Shown here piece after piece: positions 16,855 to 25,266 of a stretch of DNA of 64,000 nucleotides. This stretch comes from GCA-2733415 sp965178655. GTDB lineage: Bacteria > Bacteroidota > Bacteroidia > Flavobacteriales > Flavobacteriaceae. Position numbers and translations under genes: made by a program. The notes beneath the pieces are model-generated. The model was not told where the DNA came from, made no database searches, and saw only the letters and a program-made list of their open reading frames with translations. The first letter of the stretch is position 1. The number at the start of each line of letters is the position of its first letter. The DNA lies in the NCBI GenBank assembly GCA_965178655.1, contig OZ238266.1, forward strand, positions 620,001 through 684,000, given 5' to 3'.

Positions 16855-17496
16855 CTATTTCACTCTAGTTATAGTTAAACCATCTCGTATAGGAAGTAAT
16901 ACCGTTTCTACCCTATCATCTTCATTTATCAAAGCATTATACGCCAACAATACTTTTGTAGCAATATCGTTTTTCTTGAGCGGCTCTAACACTTTCCCAG
17001 TCCATAATACATTGTCAGATAAAATTATACCTCCGGGGTTCATTTTATCAATAATAGCGTTAAAATAGTTAATGTAATTTGGTTTATCGGCATCTATAAA
17101 CACCAAGTCAAACTTAGCATCTAACTCAGGTATAATAATTGTTGCATCTCCTAAGTGTTGTTTTATTTGTGCTGCATATGGTGACTTATCAAAATACTTT
17201 CTCTGAAAATCTACCAACTCTTCATTAACATCTATTGTATGCAATACACCATCTTCTGACAAGCCTTCAGATAAACACAACGCAGAATACCCCGTATAAG
17301 TCCCTATTTCTAAAATAGTTTTTGGTGATACCAATTTAGATATCATACTCAATATACGGCCCTGATAATGGCCGCTTAGCATTCTTGGCTGTAATATTTT
17401 CTGATAGGTTTCTCGTGTTAGCTGTTGTAATAAAACAGGTTCTTCTTGAGAATGTGCTACCACATAATCATCTAATTCTTGAGGTATAAAGTGCAT
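16855..17496 (-). CDS. SAM-dependent O-methyltransferase (caffeoyl-CoA OMT-like)
   Basis: A 213-residue class I methyltransferase with SAM motif ILEIGTYTGYSALCL (about 61-75), a HTIDVNEE acidic motif II and DLVFIDADKPNY (about 130-141), typical of the cation-dependent caffeoyl-CoA/catechol OMT family. Such enzymes methylate vicinal hydroxyls. It is the last gene of the kynurenine-type operon, six bases after the ACMSD stop, so a hydroxylated aromatic substrate related to that pathway is possible, though this is inference. Confidence 0.9.
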   Translation of the reverse strand: MHFIPQELDDYVVAHSQEEPVLLQQLTRETYQKILQPRMLSGHYQGRILSMISKLVSPKTILEIGTYTGYSALCLSEGLSEDGVLHTIDVNEELVDFQRKYFDKSPYAAQIKQHLGDATIIIPELDAKFDLVFIDADKPNYINYFNAIIDKMNPGGIILSDNVLWTGKVLEPLKKNDIATKVLLAYNALINEDDRVETVLLPIRDGLTITRVK

Positions 17497-17502
17497 TAGT
17501 AA

Positions 17503-18585
17503 CTATCCTATTATTTTTTTAATCAAATCTTGTTTTGCTTTTTCGTCTTTACCAAAAAGCCAATTGAGTACATTATGCTCCCAAATATCATCATATTCCG
17601 TATTGGTAATTAGCTTTCGTTCTTTTGCCAAATCTAATATTTTACCAGGATATGATGACTGTGCGTCACTTTCCATTTCCCCTAAAGGGTACGGGTCATC
17701 TAAGCCCATTATTACTTGTTTTGCGCCTTGTCGCTCAAAAGTTAGTTTTAATGAATCTGTATCATGCACTAATGTGTCAAAATAAATATTTTCATGAGCA
17801 ACAGCCTTTCTAGGGTGGTATTTTCCTTCAAACAAATCTGGTCTACCATCAAACCCTTGAATACGTCGTCCTAAATTCATTTGTGCTAATTGCCCCCCAT
17901 GTGCAAAGCAAGTTCTGATATTCGGAAAACGCTCTTGCATTCCGTTCAGGGTATAAAAATGATACGCATCTCCACATTGTGCTAACATCCAAACCAGATG
18001 AAAACGCCAGGCGGTATTGGCTAATTTTATCATTTTATCACCATCATAAGGGTGTACTTCAATCGCTAATTTATATTTGTTTGCCAATTCAAAAATAGGA
18101 TCGTTTTCTTCATCAAAAATACAACGCCATTGCCCAATAGAGTCCATATAATGTGTTGGCAAACACAGTACTTTCATCCCTAATTGTTCAACACAACGTT
18201 CAATTTCCCATAAAGCACCGTTTATAAACCCAGGATGCACTACAAATCCGCAAGTAAATTTTGAAGGATTATCATGTTGTACACGGGCATTAAAATCATT
18301 CTGAAATCGCAATGCGTGTTTCATTTCTTCTAAACGCAAACCATTTCCATATAACTGTGATAAGTTTAACACCACAGCATGGTCAATTTTATTGCGTTCC
18401 ATCCATGCTAATTTTTCATTTAAAAAGAAACTAGAATCGGTTACTGGTCGTTTCCAACCTTTTTGTAACATGTATTTTCGTTCATCATCTACCCAAAAAA
18501 TCTCTTTATCCTTCATAAACTGAGGAATCTCTTCCGGGTAGGGAAGTAAATGCGAATGGCCGTTAATACGAAGTTTTCTTTTCAT
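17503..18585 (-). CDS. Amidohydrolase, probable 2-amino-3-carboxymuconate-6-semialdehyde decarboxylase
   Basis: A 360-residue amidohydrolase-2 family metalloenzyme. Zinc-binding NGHSHLLP places H10 and H12 at the N-terminus; a later His lies in EVHPYDG, another in CFAHGGQL, and the metal-binding Asp in GLDDPYPLGE. This matches ACMSD, which decarboxylates the ring-opening product of 3-hydroxyanthranilate. The neighbouring kynureninase, aldehyde dehydrogenase and RidA-like genes strongly support this role. It is longer than the bacterial ACMSD of Pseudomonas because of an N-terminal insert around residues 20-60. Confidence 0.88.
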   Translation of the reverse strand: MKRKLRINGHSHLLPYPEEIPQFMKDKEIFWVDDERKYMLQKGWKRPVTDSSFFLNEKLAWMERNKIDHAVVLNLSQLYGNGLRLEEMKHALRFQNDFNARVQHDNPSKFTCGFVVHPGFINGALWEIERCVEQLGMKVLCLPTHYMDSIGQWRCIFDEENDPIFELANKYKLAIEVHPYDGDKMIKLANTAWRFHLVWMLAQCGDAYHFYTLNGMQERFPNIRTCFAHGGQLAQMNLGRRIQGFDGRPDLFEGKYHPRKAVAHENIYFDTLVHDTDSLKLTFERQGAKQVIMGLDDPYPLGEMESDAQSSYPGKILDLAKERKLITNTEYDDIWEHNVLNWLFGKDEKAKQDLIKKIIG

Positions 18586-18606
18586 GATATAGTACGGGTA
18601 TTAATA

Positions 18607-19386
18607 TTATAAACTTTTTGTTCTTCCGCCATCAACAGGAACGTTAATTCCGTTAATATATGATGCGGCATCAGACGCTAGAAAAACAATAGCGTTTGCA
18701 ATTTCTTCTGGTTGAGCAAAACGTTTTGCTGGAATATCATTTTTCATAGCATTGGCTACCTCATCAAATGATTGTCCTGTTTTTTCGGCTTTATTAGTAA
18801 TAATTTGTTTTAAACGTTCTGTTCCTGTAGCACCTGGCAACACATTGTTTACAGTAATACCATGCGCTCCTAATTCTCCAGCTAAGGTTTTTGACCAATT
18901 GGCTACAGCACCACGAATGGTGTTAGACACACCTAAACCTGCTAATGGCTGCTTTACAGAAGTTGATATTACATTAATTATTCTTCCAAAACATGATTTT
19001 TCCATACCCGGAACAACTGCTTGCACCAACATATGGTTGCATTTTAAATGCTGTGTAAATGCACTTTCAAATGATTCTAAATTTGCTTTAAATACTGGCC
19101 CACCTGCTGGTCCGCCAGTGTTATTTATTAAAACATGAAAGGTTGTATTTGCTGCTTCTACCTTCTCTCTTAATGCAATAGGCTCCTGGAAATCTGCAAC
19201 AATATAACTATGTAACTGGCTTCCTGAATTTTTTAATTCTGCCAATACTGCTTTTAATTTTTCTTCATTTCTAGCAACTAAGGTTACATTAGCACCTAAA
19301 GCGGCCAATTGTACTGCTGTTGCTTTTCCTATACCTTGTGTGCTTCCGCAAACTAATGCGTTTTTATTTGTGAAATCTATCGTCAT
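18607..19386 (-). CDS. SDR family oxidoreductase in the kynurenine operon
   Basis: A 259-residue short-chain dehydrogenase. The cofactor motif appears as VCGSTQGIGKA (about 12-22), NNTGGPAGGP replaces the usual NNAG, and the catalytic Ser is in the INVISTSVKQ stretch. The usual YxxxK is altered: at the expected place the sequence reads LGVSNTIRGAV, so the Tyr and Lys seem missing. The protein may therefore be non-canonical or inactive as a dehydrogenase. It sits between ACMSD and aldehyde dehydrogenase genes with gaps of 21 and 12 bases. The step it serves is unclear. Confidence 0.87.
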   Translation of the reverse strand: MTIDFTNKNALVCGSTQGIGKATAVQLAALGANVTLVARNEEKLKAVLAELKNSGSQLHSYIVADFQEPIALREKVEAANTTFHVLINNTGGPAGGPVFKANLESFESAFTQHLKCNHMLVQAVVPGMEKSCFGRIINVISTSVKQPLAGLGVSNTIRGAVANWSKTLAGELGAHGITVNNVLPGATGTERLKQIITNKAEKTGQSFDEVANAMKNDIPAKRFAQPEEIANAIVFLASDAASYINGINVPVDGGRTKSL

Positions 19387-19398
19387 TTATAACTGTTT

Positions 19399-20844
19399 TT
19401 AATCAAATTTAATACATATATTTTTAGGCTCTGTAAAGAATCTAAGTGCTTCTACACCGCCTTCTCTACCTACACCAGAGTCTTTTACACCTCCAAAAGG
19501 AGTCCGTAAATCTCGCATTAACCAAGTGTTTATCCATACAATTCCTGCGTGAATATTTTTTGCCAAACGCATACTTCTTTTTAAGTTGTTAGTCCAAATG
19601 GTACTTGAGAGTCCGTAAGTTACATTATTGGCTAATTCCAAAACTTCATTATCCGTATCAAACGGCATTATAGTTACTACAGGTCCAAAAATTTCTTCTT
19701 GATTTAATCGACAATTATTATCCGACACTTCAATAATAGTAGGCGCTAAATAATAGCCTTTTTCAAATCCGGGAACAGTGATATAATGTCCACCACATAG
19801 TACTGTTCCGCCTTCTTCTTTTGCTATATCTATATATGACTTAACTTTTTCAAGGTGTGGTTTAGAGACTAATGCGCCTATATTTGTTTTTTTATCTAAT
19901 GGATTACCAACAACCAACTTTTTTGTTGCTGCAACAAAATCGGTTTTAAACCTATCATAGATACTGCGTTCTACAAAAATTCTAGAGCCACATAAACATA
20001 TTTGTCCTTGGTTAGCAAAACTTGATTTTAAGGTGACTTTTAGCATTTGATCATAGTCGCAATCAGCAAATATTAAATTAGGATTCTTTCCGCCTAATTC
20101 TAGTGATAGTTTTTTAAACATTGGTGCGGCTACACGTGCTATACTTGCTCCTGTAGCAGTACCTCCTGTAAATGAAATTGCTTTTATTTTTGGGTGAGAC
20201 ACAATAGCCTGACCAGTTGTATGTCCTAAACCATGCACAATATTTAACACGCCTTTTGGCAGTCCTGCTTGCGTACAAATTTTACCTAATAGATAAGCAG
20301 TCATTGGTGTAACCTCACTTGGTTTTGCTACTACGGTATTTCCCGCTGCCAAGGCAGGGGCTATTTTCCAAGAAAACAAGTAGAGTGGTAAATTCCATGG
20401 TGATATACACCCCACTACGCCAATGGCGTTTCTTAAAGTAAAATTAAATGCACCTAAACCCACACTCTCATGTGCTTCACTTGAAAACTGAGTAATGGCA
20501 TTTGCAAAAAACTGAAAGTTACTTGCTGCACGAGGAATATCTATGCTTGTAGCAAGTGACAATGGTTTTCCGTTATCAATAGCCTCTGCTTCTGCTAAGC
20601 TGGATAGGTTTTCTGTTATCAGCTGAGCTATTTTAGATAGTATGTTACTACGTTCCTCTATTGGTGTGTTTGACCAACTCGGAAATGCTGCATTGGCAGC
20701 TGCATAAGCTGCTGCTACATCTTCTTCTGAAGAGTTTGGAATTTGGCTATACACCGCCCCTGTTGATGGGTTATAGTTATCTAACCATTCTCCTTTTTTA
20801 GGTGAAACGTACTGCCCGTTAATATAATTCTGTATTTTTATCAT
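19399..20844 (-). CDS. Aldehyde dehydrogenase, probable 2-aminomuconic semialdehyde dehydrogenase
   Basis: A 481-residue ALDH-superfamily enzyme with catalytic C283 in NQGQIC, the general-base Glu in LELGGKNPN (about 250), SFTGGTATG for NAD binding and a C-terminal FGGVKDSGVGREGG block. In this operon the likely reaction is NAD-dependent oxidation of 2-aminomuconate semialdehyde (the ACMSD product) to 2-aminomuconate. I choose the ATG at 20844 over a TTG two codons upstream. It is 12 bases downstream of the RidA-like gene. Confidence 0.9.
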   Translation of the reverse strand: MIKIQNYINGQYVSPKKGEWLDNYNPSTGAVYSQIPNSSEEDVAAAYAAANAAFPSWSNTPIEERSNILSKIAQLITENLSSLAEAEAIDNGKPLSLATSIDIPRAASNFQFFANAITQFSSEAHESVGLGAFNFTLRNAIGVVGCISPWNLPLYLFSWKIAPALAAGNTVVAKPSEVTPMTAYLLGKICTQAGLPKGVLNIVHGLGHTTGQAIVSHPKIKAISFTGGTATGASIARVAAPMFKKLSLELGGKNPNLIFADCDYDQMLKVTLKSSFANQGQICLCGSRIFVERSIYDRFKTDFVAATKKLVVGNPLDKKTNIGALVSKPHLEKVKSYIDIAKEEGGTVLCGGHYITVPGFEKGYYLAPTIIEVSDNNCRLNQEEIFGPVVTIMPFDTDNEVLELANNVTYGLSSTIWTNNLKRSMRLAKNIHAGIVWINTWLMRDLRTPFGGVKDSGVGREGGVEALRFFTEPKNICIKFD

Positions 20845-20856
20845 TGCCAATATGTG

Positions 20857-21276
20857 CTATGCATCTATTTTTTTATAAGCCACAACTTTTATTTCTATAA
20901 GCAAATGTGGATGCGGTAATTGATGTACTGCTACTGTTGTACGTGTTGGTCCATCAAAATTAAAATACGAGGCATATACCTCATTATAACCTCCAAAATC
21001 ATTCATGTTTACTAAAAACGACGATACATCAACAATATCTTCTAGGCTTGCACCTTCTTCTTTTAAAATATCGTTTATGTTTTCAATAACGGCTTTTGTT
21101 TGCGCTTTAATATCTAGTTTAGTGGTACCAAATTCATCAACCTCAACACCTTCAAAAGAATTATCTGGGCGACGAGAACTGGTTCCTGAAACAAAAATAA
21201 AATCTCCTACACGCTTTACATGTGGAAACTTCCCTCTTGGAGTTGCTTTTCCTTTTATTAATTTTCCTTTATTCAT
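20857..21276 (-). CDS. RidA/YjgF-family protein, probable 2-aminomuconate deaminase
   Basis: A 139-residue member of the RidA (Rid/YER057c/UK114) family: GDFIFVSGTSSR, the conserved Arg in GPTRTTVAVHQLPHPHLLIEI, and a C-terminal VVAYKK. In kynurenine or nitrobenzene-type gene clusters this subfamily hydrolyses 2-aminomuconate to 4-oxalocrotonate and ammonia. Context between kynU and the semialdehyde dehydrogenase supports that role over generic imine deamination. Confidence 0.87.
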   Translation of the reverse strand: MNKGKLIKGKATPRGKFPHVKRVGDFIFVSGTSSRRPDNSFEGVEVDEFGTTKLDIKAQTKAVIENINDILKEEGASLEDIVDVSSFLVNMNDFGGYNEVYASYFNFDGPTRTTVAVHQLPHPHLLIEIKVVAYKKIDA

Positions 21277-21287
21277 GAGGTTTAATT

Positions 21288-22556
21288 TTATATCAATTTT
21301 TTTAATTTTTCAACCATTCTATACACATCTTCAAAAGAGTTGTATAGTGGCACTGGCGCACAACGAATAACATCGGGCTCTCTCCAGTCTGTAATAATAT
21401 GTGCTTCGGTTAATTTTTTATGCAAACTTTTATCGGCATTTTTAACCTGAATAGATAATTGACAGCCACGTTCTTTTGGATTGGCTGGTGTAATGATTTT
21501 TATACTATCAGATTCAATTGTATTTAATAAAAACTCAAAATACCCTGTTAGTTTTTCCGATTTTTCTCGCAAAGCATCCATTCCTACCTCTTTAAACATA
21601 TCTAATGATGCTTTAATGGCAGCCATAGATAATATTGGCGGATTACTTAGTTGATAGCCTTCGGCTCCTGGCATGACGTCTAATTCTTGTCGCATATTAA
21701 AACGTGTAGTTTTATTATGACTCCACCAACCTGAAAAACGTTTTAGTGTTTTGTTATGCGCATGTTTTTCATGTACAAACAAGCCTCCCAAACTTCCTGG
21801 ACCTGAATTTAAGTATTTATAAGTACACCAAGCAGCAAAATCTACTCCTGAATCGTGTAAGTTTGGTTTTATGTTTCCTACACCATGAGCCAAATCAATA
21901 CCAACCATACAATTTTTGGCATGACCCATTGCTGCAATTTTTTTAATATCTAGCACTTGTCCGGTATAATAGTTTACACCACCTATAAGCAATAACGCTA
22001 TCTCATCGCCTTGCTCGTCAAGAATAGTTTGCAAATCTTCTAGGCGTAATAATTCTTCGCCTTTTCGGGGTTTCCACTCTATAAGACCATCATTAACATC
22101 TACACCATGAAAATCTAATTGCGATTGTACCGCATACTTATCTGAAGGAAAAGCATCACTTTCTACTACAATTTTATATTTTGTTTTTGTAGGCTGATAA
22201 AACGACACCATTAGCAAGTGTAAGTTTGTAGTTAGCGTATTCATGATAACAACTTCAATAGGCTTTGCGCCTACAACTTCTGCCATGGCATCTGTTAAGA
22301 ATTCATGATAAGGCATCCATGGGGTTTTAGCTTCAAAATGGCCTTCTACGCCAAAGTTTGCCCAATCGGTTAATTCTTGATTGATATATGTTTTGGTTGA
22401 TTTTGGTTGCAACCCTAGTGAGTTTCCTGTAAAATACAACCAATCATTACCATCTTTATCTTTTGGTATATGAAATTGAGACCTGTATGTTTTTAAAGCA
22501 TCTTGTTTGTCTTGTGCTTTTGCGTATGCTAAAGTGTTTTTATCTGTATTTGTCAT
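21288..22556 (-). CDS. kynU: Kynureninase
   Basis: A 422-residue fold-type I PLP enzyme. The PLP lysine is K247 in CTYKYLNSGPG, DLAHGVGN (about 225-232) holds the PLP-ring Asp, and a LYFTGNSLGLQP block near residue 40 is typical of kynureninase. It cleaves kynurenine or 3-hydroxykynurenine to (hydroxy)anthranilate and alanine. It is the first gene of a tightly spaced minus-strand operon (gaps 6-21 bases) for breakdown of the product. A -7-like TATATTTG lies upstream on the minus strand (22592-22585), though no matching -33 TTG is evident. Confidence 0.95.
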   Translation of the reverse strand: MTNTDKNTLAYAKAQDKQDALKTYRSQFHIPKDKDGNDWLYFTGNSLGLQPKSTKTYINQELTDWANFGVEGHFEAKTPWMPYHEFLTDAMAEVVGAKPIEVVIMNTLTTNLHLLMVSFYQPTKTKYKIVVESDAFPSDKYAVQSQLDFHGVDVNDGLIEWKPRKGEELLRLEDLQTILDEQGDEIALLLIGGVNYYTGQVLDIKKIAAMGHAKNCMVGIDLAHGVGNIKPNLHDSGVDFAAWCTYKYLNSGPGSLGGLFVHEKHAHNKTLKRFSGWWSHNKTTRFNMRQELDVMPGAEGYQLSNPPILSMAAIKASLDMFKEVGMDALREKSEKLTGYFEFLLNTIESDSIKIITPANPKERGCQLSIQVKNADKSLHKKLTEAHIITDWREPDVIRCAPVPLYNSFEDVYRMVEKLKKLI

Positions 22557-22603
22557 TTATGCGCCTTGTAAAATCAAATTCTTTCAAATATAGGGTAAAA
22601 AAC

Positions 22604-22633
22604 AAAAACCGAAACACATTCGTTTCGGTTTTT
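22604..22633 (-). terminator. Terminator downstream of the 22.7-kb lipoprotein gene
   Basis: Stem AAAAACCGAAAC / GTTTCGGTTTTT with loop ACATTC. On the minus strand it ends in a T tract, between the lipoprotein stop and kynU. Confidence 0.65.
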
Positions 22634-22710
22634 AAACACATATTTTAGTTTTAAGGCTATTCCTAATGATTTAATCTCTCTAAGAGGAATCAAATCGTTT
22701 TAAAGACAGA

Positions 22711-23262
22711 CTAAAACCAATCCAATTGCAAGCTTTTTACTTTAGCCGTACTTGGTATGCTGGCAGCTGTTATAACAGCATTATAATTGTACTTATACTC
22801 GCTTGATAATTCATCTACCGAGATAGTGATATAAAAATTTTGATCTTGAAAGGTTACTGTTATACTATTCAATATCCTATCAACTTTTGAAATGGTGTAC
22901 TTATCTTTAAAGTCTTTAAAGGTACTTGAGAGTCCTGTTTTTTGTGCCGTAGCATAGCGTTTACTGTTTATACGAATAAAATTAATTTTTGAATTATCGT
23001 CAAATGCTTCTGTAGGCGACAACGTAAGTAAGTGCTCTCCTCCTTTTTGGTAAATTTCAATATCGCTTACATTTCCTATAAACTCATCTCCAGCAACATG
23101 CTTTACTATAGAATCGTTTGCAAAAACAGAATCGATTTGTTTAACTGTAAATTCTTTTTGAAAACTACCTATTTGAGTCTTTTGAATTAAAAAAGGGTTG
23201 TCTTTTTTTGTGCATTGTAAAAATGTGGCACTTACTAATAGTGTATATATTATTTTTTTCAT
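22711..23262 (-). CDS. Lipoprotein of unknown function
   Basis: A 183-residue lipoprotein (MKKIIYTLLVSATFLQC, lipidated C17), mostly beta-rich and without a recognised domain. The mature part has repeating IDSVFANDSIVKHV and IDRILNSITVTF-like segments. I choose the ATG at 23262 because it gives a proper signal peptide; an upstream ATG at 23313 does not. It is divergent from queE. Function unknown. Confidence 0.72.
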   Translation of the reverse strand: MKKIIYTLLVSATFLQCTKKDNPFLIQKTQIGSFQKEFTVKQIDSVFANDSIVKHVAGDEFIGNVSDIEIYQKGGEHLLTLSPTEAFDDNSKINFIRINSKRYATAQKTGLSSTFKDFKDKYTISKVDRILNSITVTFQDQNFYITISVDELSSEYKYNYNAVITAASIPSTAKVKSLQLDWF

Positions 23263-23379
23263 GAATTTTTCAGCTATTTTATTTTGTTCCGAAAAATACA
23301 ATTCTAATTTCAAAAAATACTATTTTTTAGCCTGCAAATTTGTACTGAATTATCCGCGTTAAAATGTATCTTTGCAGCC

Positions 23380-24012
23380 ATGATTACAAAAGACACCCAA
23401 CAATTAGTCAATAAAGGAGAAATGCTTCCGTTAATGGAAGAGTTTTACACCATTCAAGGAGAAGGTTTTCATAAGGGAACTGCTGCTTATTTTATTCGTA
23501 TTGGTGGTTGTGATGTTGGTTGCCATTGGTGCGATGTAAAAGAAAGTTGGGATGCAAATTTACACCCTCCTACCAAAACCGAAAACATTGCTATTAGCGC
23601 TACTAAATACTCCGACACTGTTGTAGTTACTGGCGGAGAACCCTTATCTTGGAACATGAATCCGCTAACCCTAGCTTTAAAATTACGAGGTGCTAAAACC
23701 CATATTGAGACTTCTGGAGCTTATCCGCTATCTGGAGATTGGGATTGGATTTGTCTATCTCCTAAAAAAACAAAGCTCCCTACCCAAGAGGTCTGTGATG
23801 CAGCTGATGAGTTAAAAATTATTATTTACAATAAAGATGATTTTAAATTTGCGGAAGAACAAGCAGCTCGTGTATCAGACAAGTGTATTTTATTTATACA
23901 ACCAGAATGGAGCAAAAAAGATAAGATGATTCCTTTAATGGTCAATTTTGTGATGGACAATCCTAAATGGAAAATGTCTTTACAAACTCACAAATACATG
24001 AATATTCCTTAA
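23380..24012 (+). CDS. queE: 7-carboxy-7-deazaguanine synthase
   Basis: A 210-residue radical SAM enzyme. The [4Fe-4S] motif is GCDVGCHWCD (CxxxCxxC), the SAM-binding GGE is in VVTGGEPLSW, and the N-terminal EEFYTIQGEGFHKG binds substrate. It converts 6-carboxytetrahydropterin to 7-carboxy-7-deazaguanine in queuosine synthesis. No other queuosine genes are adjacent. A -7 box TATCTTTG (23367-23374) lies just before the ATG. Its stop overlaps the convergent methyltransferase stop by four bases. Confidence 0.94.
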   Translation: MITKDTQQLVNKGEMLPLMEEFYTIQGEGFHKGTAAYFIRIGGCDVGCHWCDVKESWDANLHPPTKTENIAISATKYSDTVVVTGGEPLSWNMNPLTLALKLRGAKTHIETSGAYPLSGDWDWICLSPKKTKLPTQEVCDAADELKIIIYNKDDFKFAEEQAARVSDKCILFIQPEWSKKDKMIPLMVNFVMDNPKWKMSLQTHKYMNIP

Positions 24013-24716
24013 TTCATTACTGTTAGCCTTGCTAAAAAATCAAAATGCTCACCTTCTTGAACTAAGTTACAAGATAATCCGTTTGCATGACAGGCATTTT
24101 GCAGGGTATTAAAGTCTAAATATAACCAATCAAATTCCTCTGAAGTTTCCTTTTTATACTGCATAGTAAAACAAACTTCTCCATAATATGCTTCAGGGTT
24201 CACCCAAAAGCCACCATCATCATCGGCATCAAACATATAAGAGATATCTGACGAGTCTAGAAGAATTTGTCCGCCCAAATTCAAGAGGTCTTTTAAGTGC
24301 TGTAAAAAGAGATTTATCCGCTCTAGTTTTCCAGAAATACCTACCCCATTCATCAGTAATAGGATAGTATCATATTTATCTGTTACTTCAAATAAATTTT
24401 TATTTACAACTGTATTTACACCACGTAATTTAGCCACTTCAGTAGCGCCTTTAGAAACATCTATTGCAGTAATTGATATGTTTTTTACATTCTGAAGATA
24501 TAAGCTATGACTTCCTGCGCCACAACCAACATCAAGCGTTTTTCCGGTTGCTAGCTGCATTGCTTTTTGCTCTATTAATGGCATATCTGCATATTTTCTG
24601 AACAAATATGGTAGCGGAAGTGAATCGGCTTCTGTAATGGTTGACCTTGTAATAATATCTTCGGTATAATTTCCGTGATGATAATCTAACAACGCTTTTC
24701 CTAAAATATCTATCAT
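24009..24716 (-). CDS. Class I SAM-dependent methyltransferase
   Basis: A 235-residue methyltransferase with motif I LDVGCGAGSHSLYLQ (about 60-74), motif II ITAIDVSKGA and a later ILLDSSDISYMF strand. The substrate cannot be inferred. It is convergent with queE, sharing a four-base overlap of stops, and divergent from the YkgJ-like gene. The C-terminal half is acidic (MFDADDDGGFW) and unusual for generic methyltransferases, but matches no family I can name. Confidence 0.85.
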   Translation of the reverse strand: MIDILGKALLDYHHGNYTEDIITRSTITEADSLPLPYLFRKYADMPLIEQKAMQLATGKTLDVGCGAGSHSLYLQNVKNISITAIDVSKGATEVAKLRGVNTVVNKNLFEVTDKYDTILLLMNGVGISGKLERINLFLQHLKDLLNLGGQILLDSSDISYMFDADDDGGFWVNPEAYYGEVCFTMQYKKETSEEFDWLYLDFNTLQNACHANGLSCNLVQEGEHFDFLARLTVMN

Positions 24717-24755
24717 ATATGCTATATTTGTATTTACAAAATGTAATGTATTACT

Positions 24756-25253
24756 ATGAAAGATTTCTTAGAAGAGCTTCCAAAACTTGCCAAAGATACA
24801 CATATCGCCACTAAAAAGTTTTTTAAAAAGCTAAAAAAGCATCCTCCAAAAAACTTAGATTACATTATGCAAGATTTACATGACGATCAGTTTCAAGAAA
24901 CCGATTGCCTTAGTTGCGCCAACTGTTGTAAAACTACTAGTCCGATTTTTACCGACAAAGATATTGAGCGAATTTCAAAACATTTAAAAATGAAACAACC
25001 TCAATTTATTGAAAAATACCTAAGGGTTGACGAGGACAACTTTCATGTACTACAAACAGCACCCTGCACTTTTTTAGCTGATGACAACTACTGTTTAATT
25101 TACGATGTTAGACCTAAAGCATGTAAGGAATACCCACATACAAACAGACGAAAGTTTCAAACCATCTTAGATCTTACCCTAAACAATGTAGAGGTGTGCC
25201 CAGCGGTTTATCATATTGTAGAAAAAATGAAGACAAATATTTCTGTGCGATAA
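24756..25253 (+). CDS. YkgJ-family cysteine-cluster protein
   Basis: A 165-residue protein with the cysteine pattern of the YkgJ/CxxCxxCC family: CLSCANCC (about 50-57), then CTFL, YCLIYDVRPKACKEYPH, and a final CPAV. The cysteines probably bind a metal or iron-sulfur cluster. The N-terminus is a basic helix. Precise function is unknown. A -7 box TATATTTG (24723-24730) precedes the ATG by about 25 bases. Confidence 0.87.
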   Translation: MKDFLEELPKLAKDTHIATKKFFKKLKKHPPKNLDYIMQDLHDDQFQETDCLSCANCCKTTSPIFTDKDIERISKHLKMKQPQFIEKYLRVDEDNFHVLQTAPCTFLADDNYCLIYDVRPKACKEYPHTNRRKFQTILDLTLNNVEVCPAVYHIVEKMKTNISVR

Positions 25254-25266
25254 GCGTTAGCGCTTT

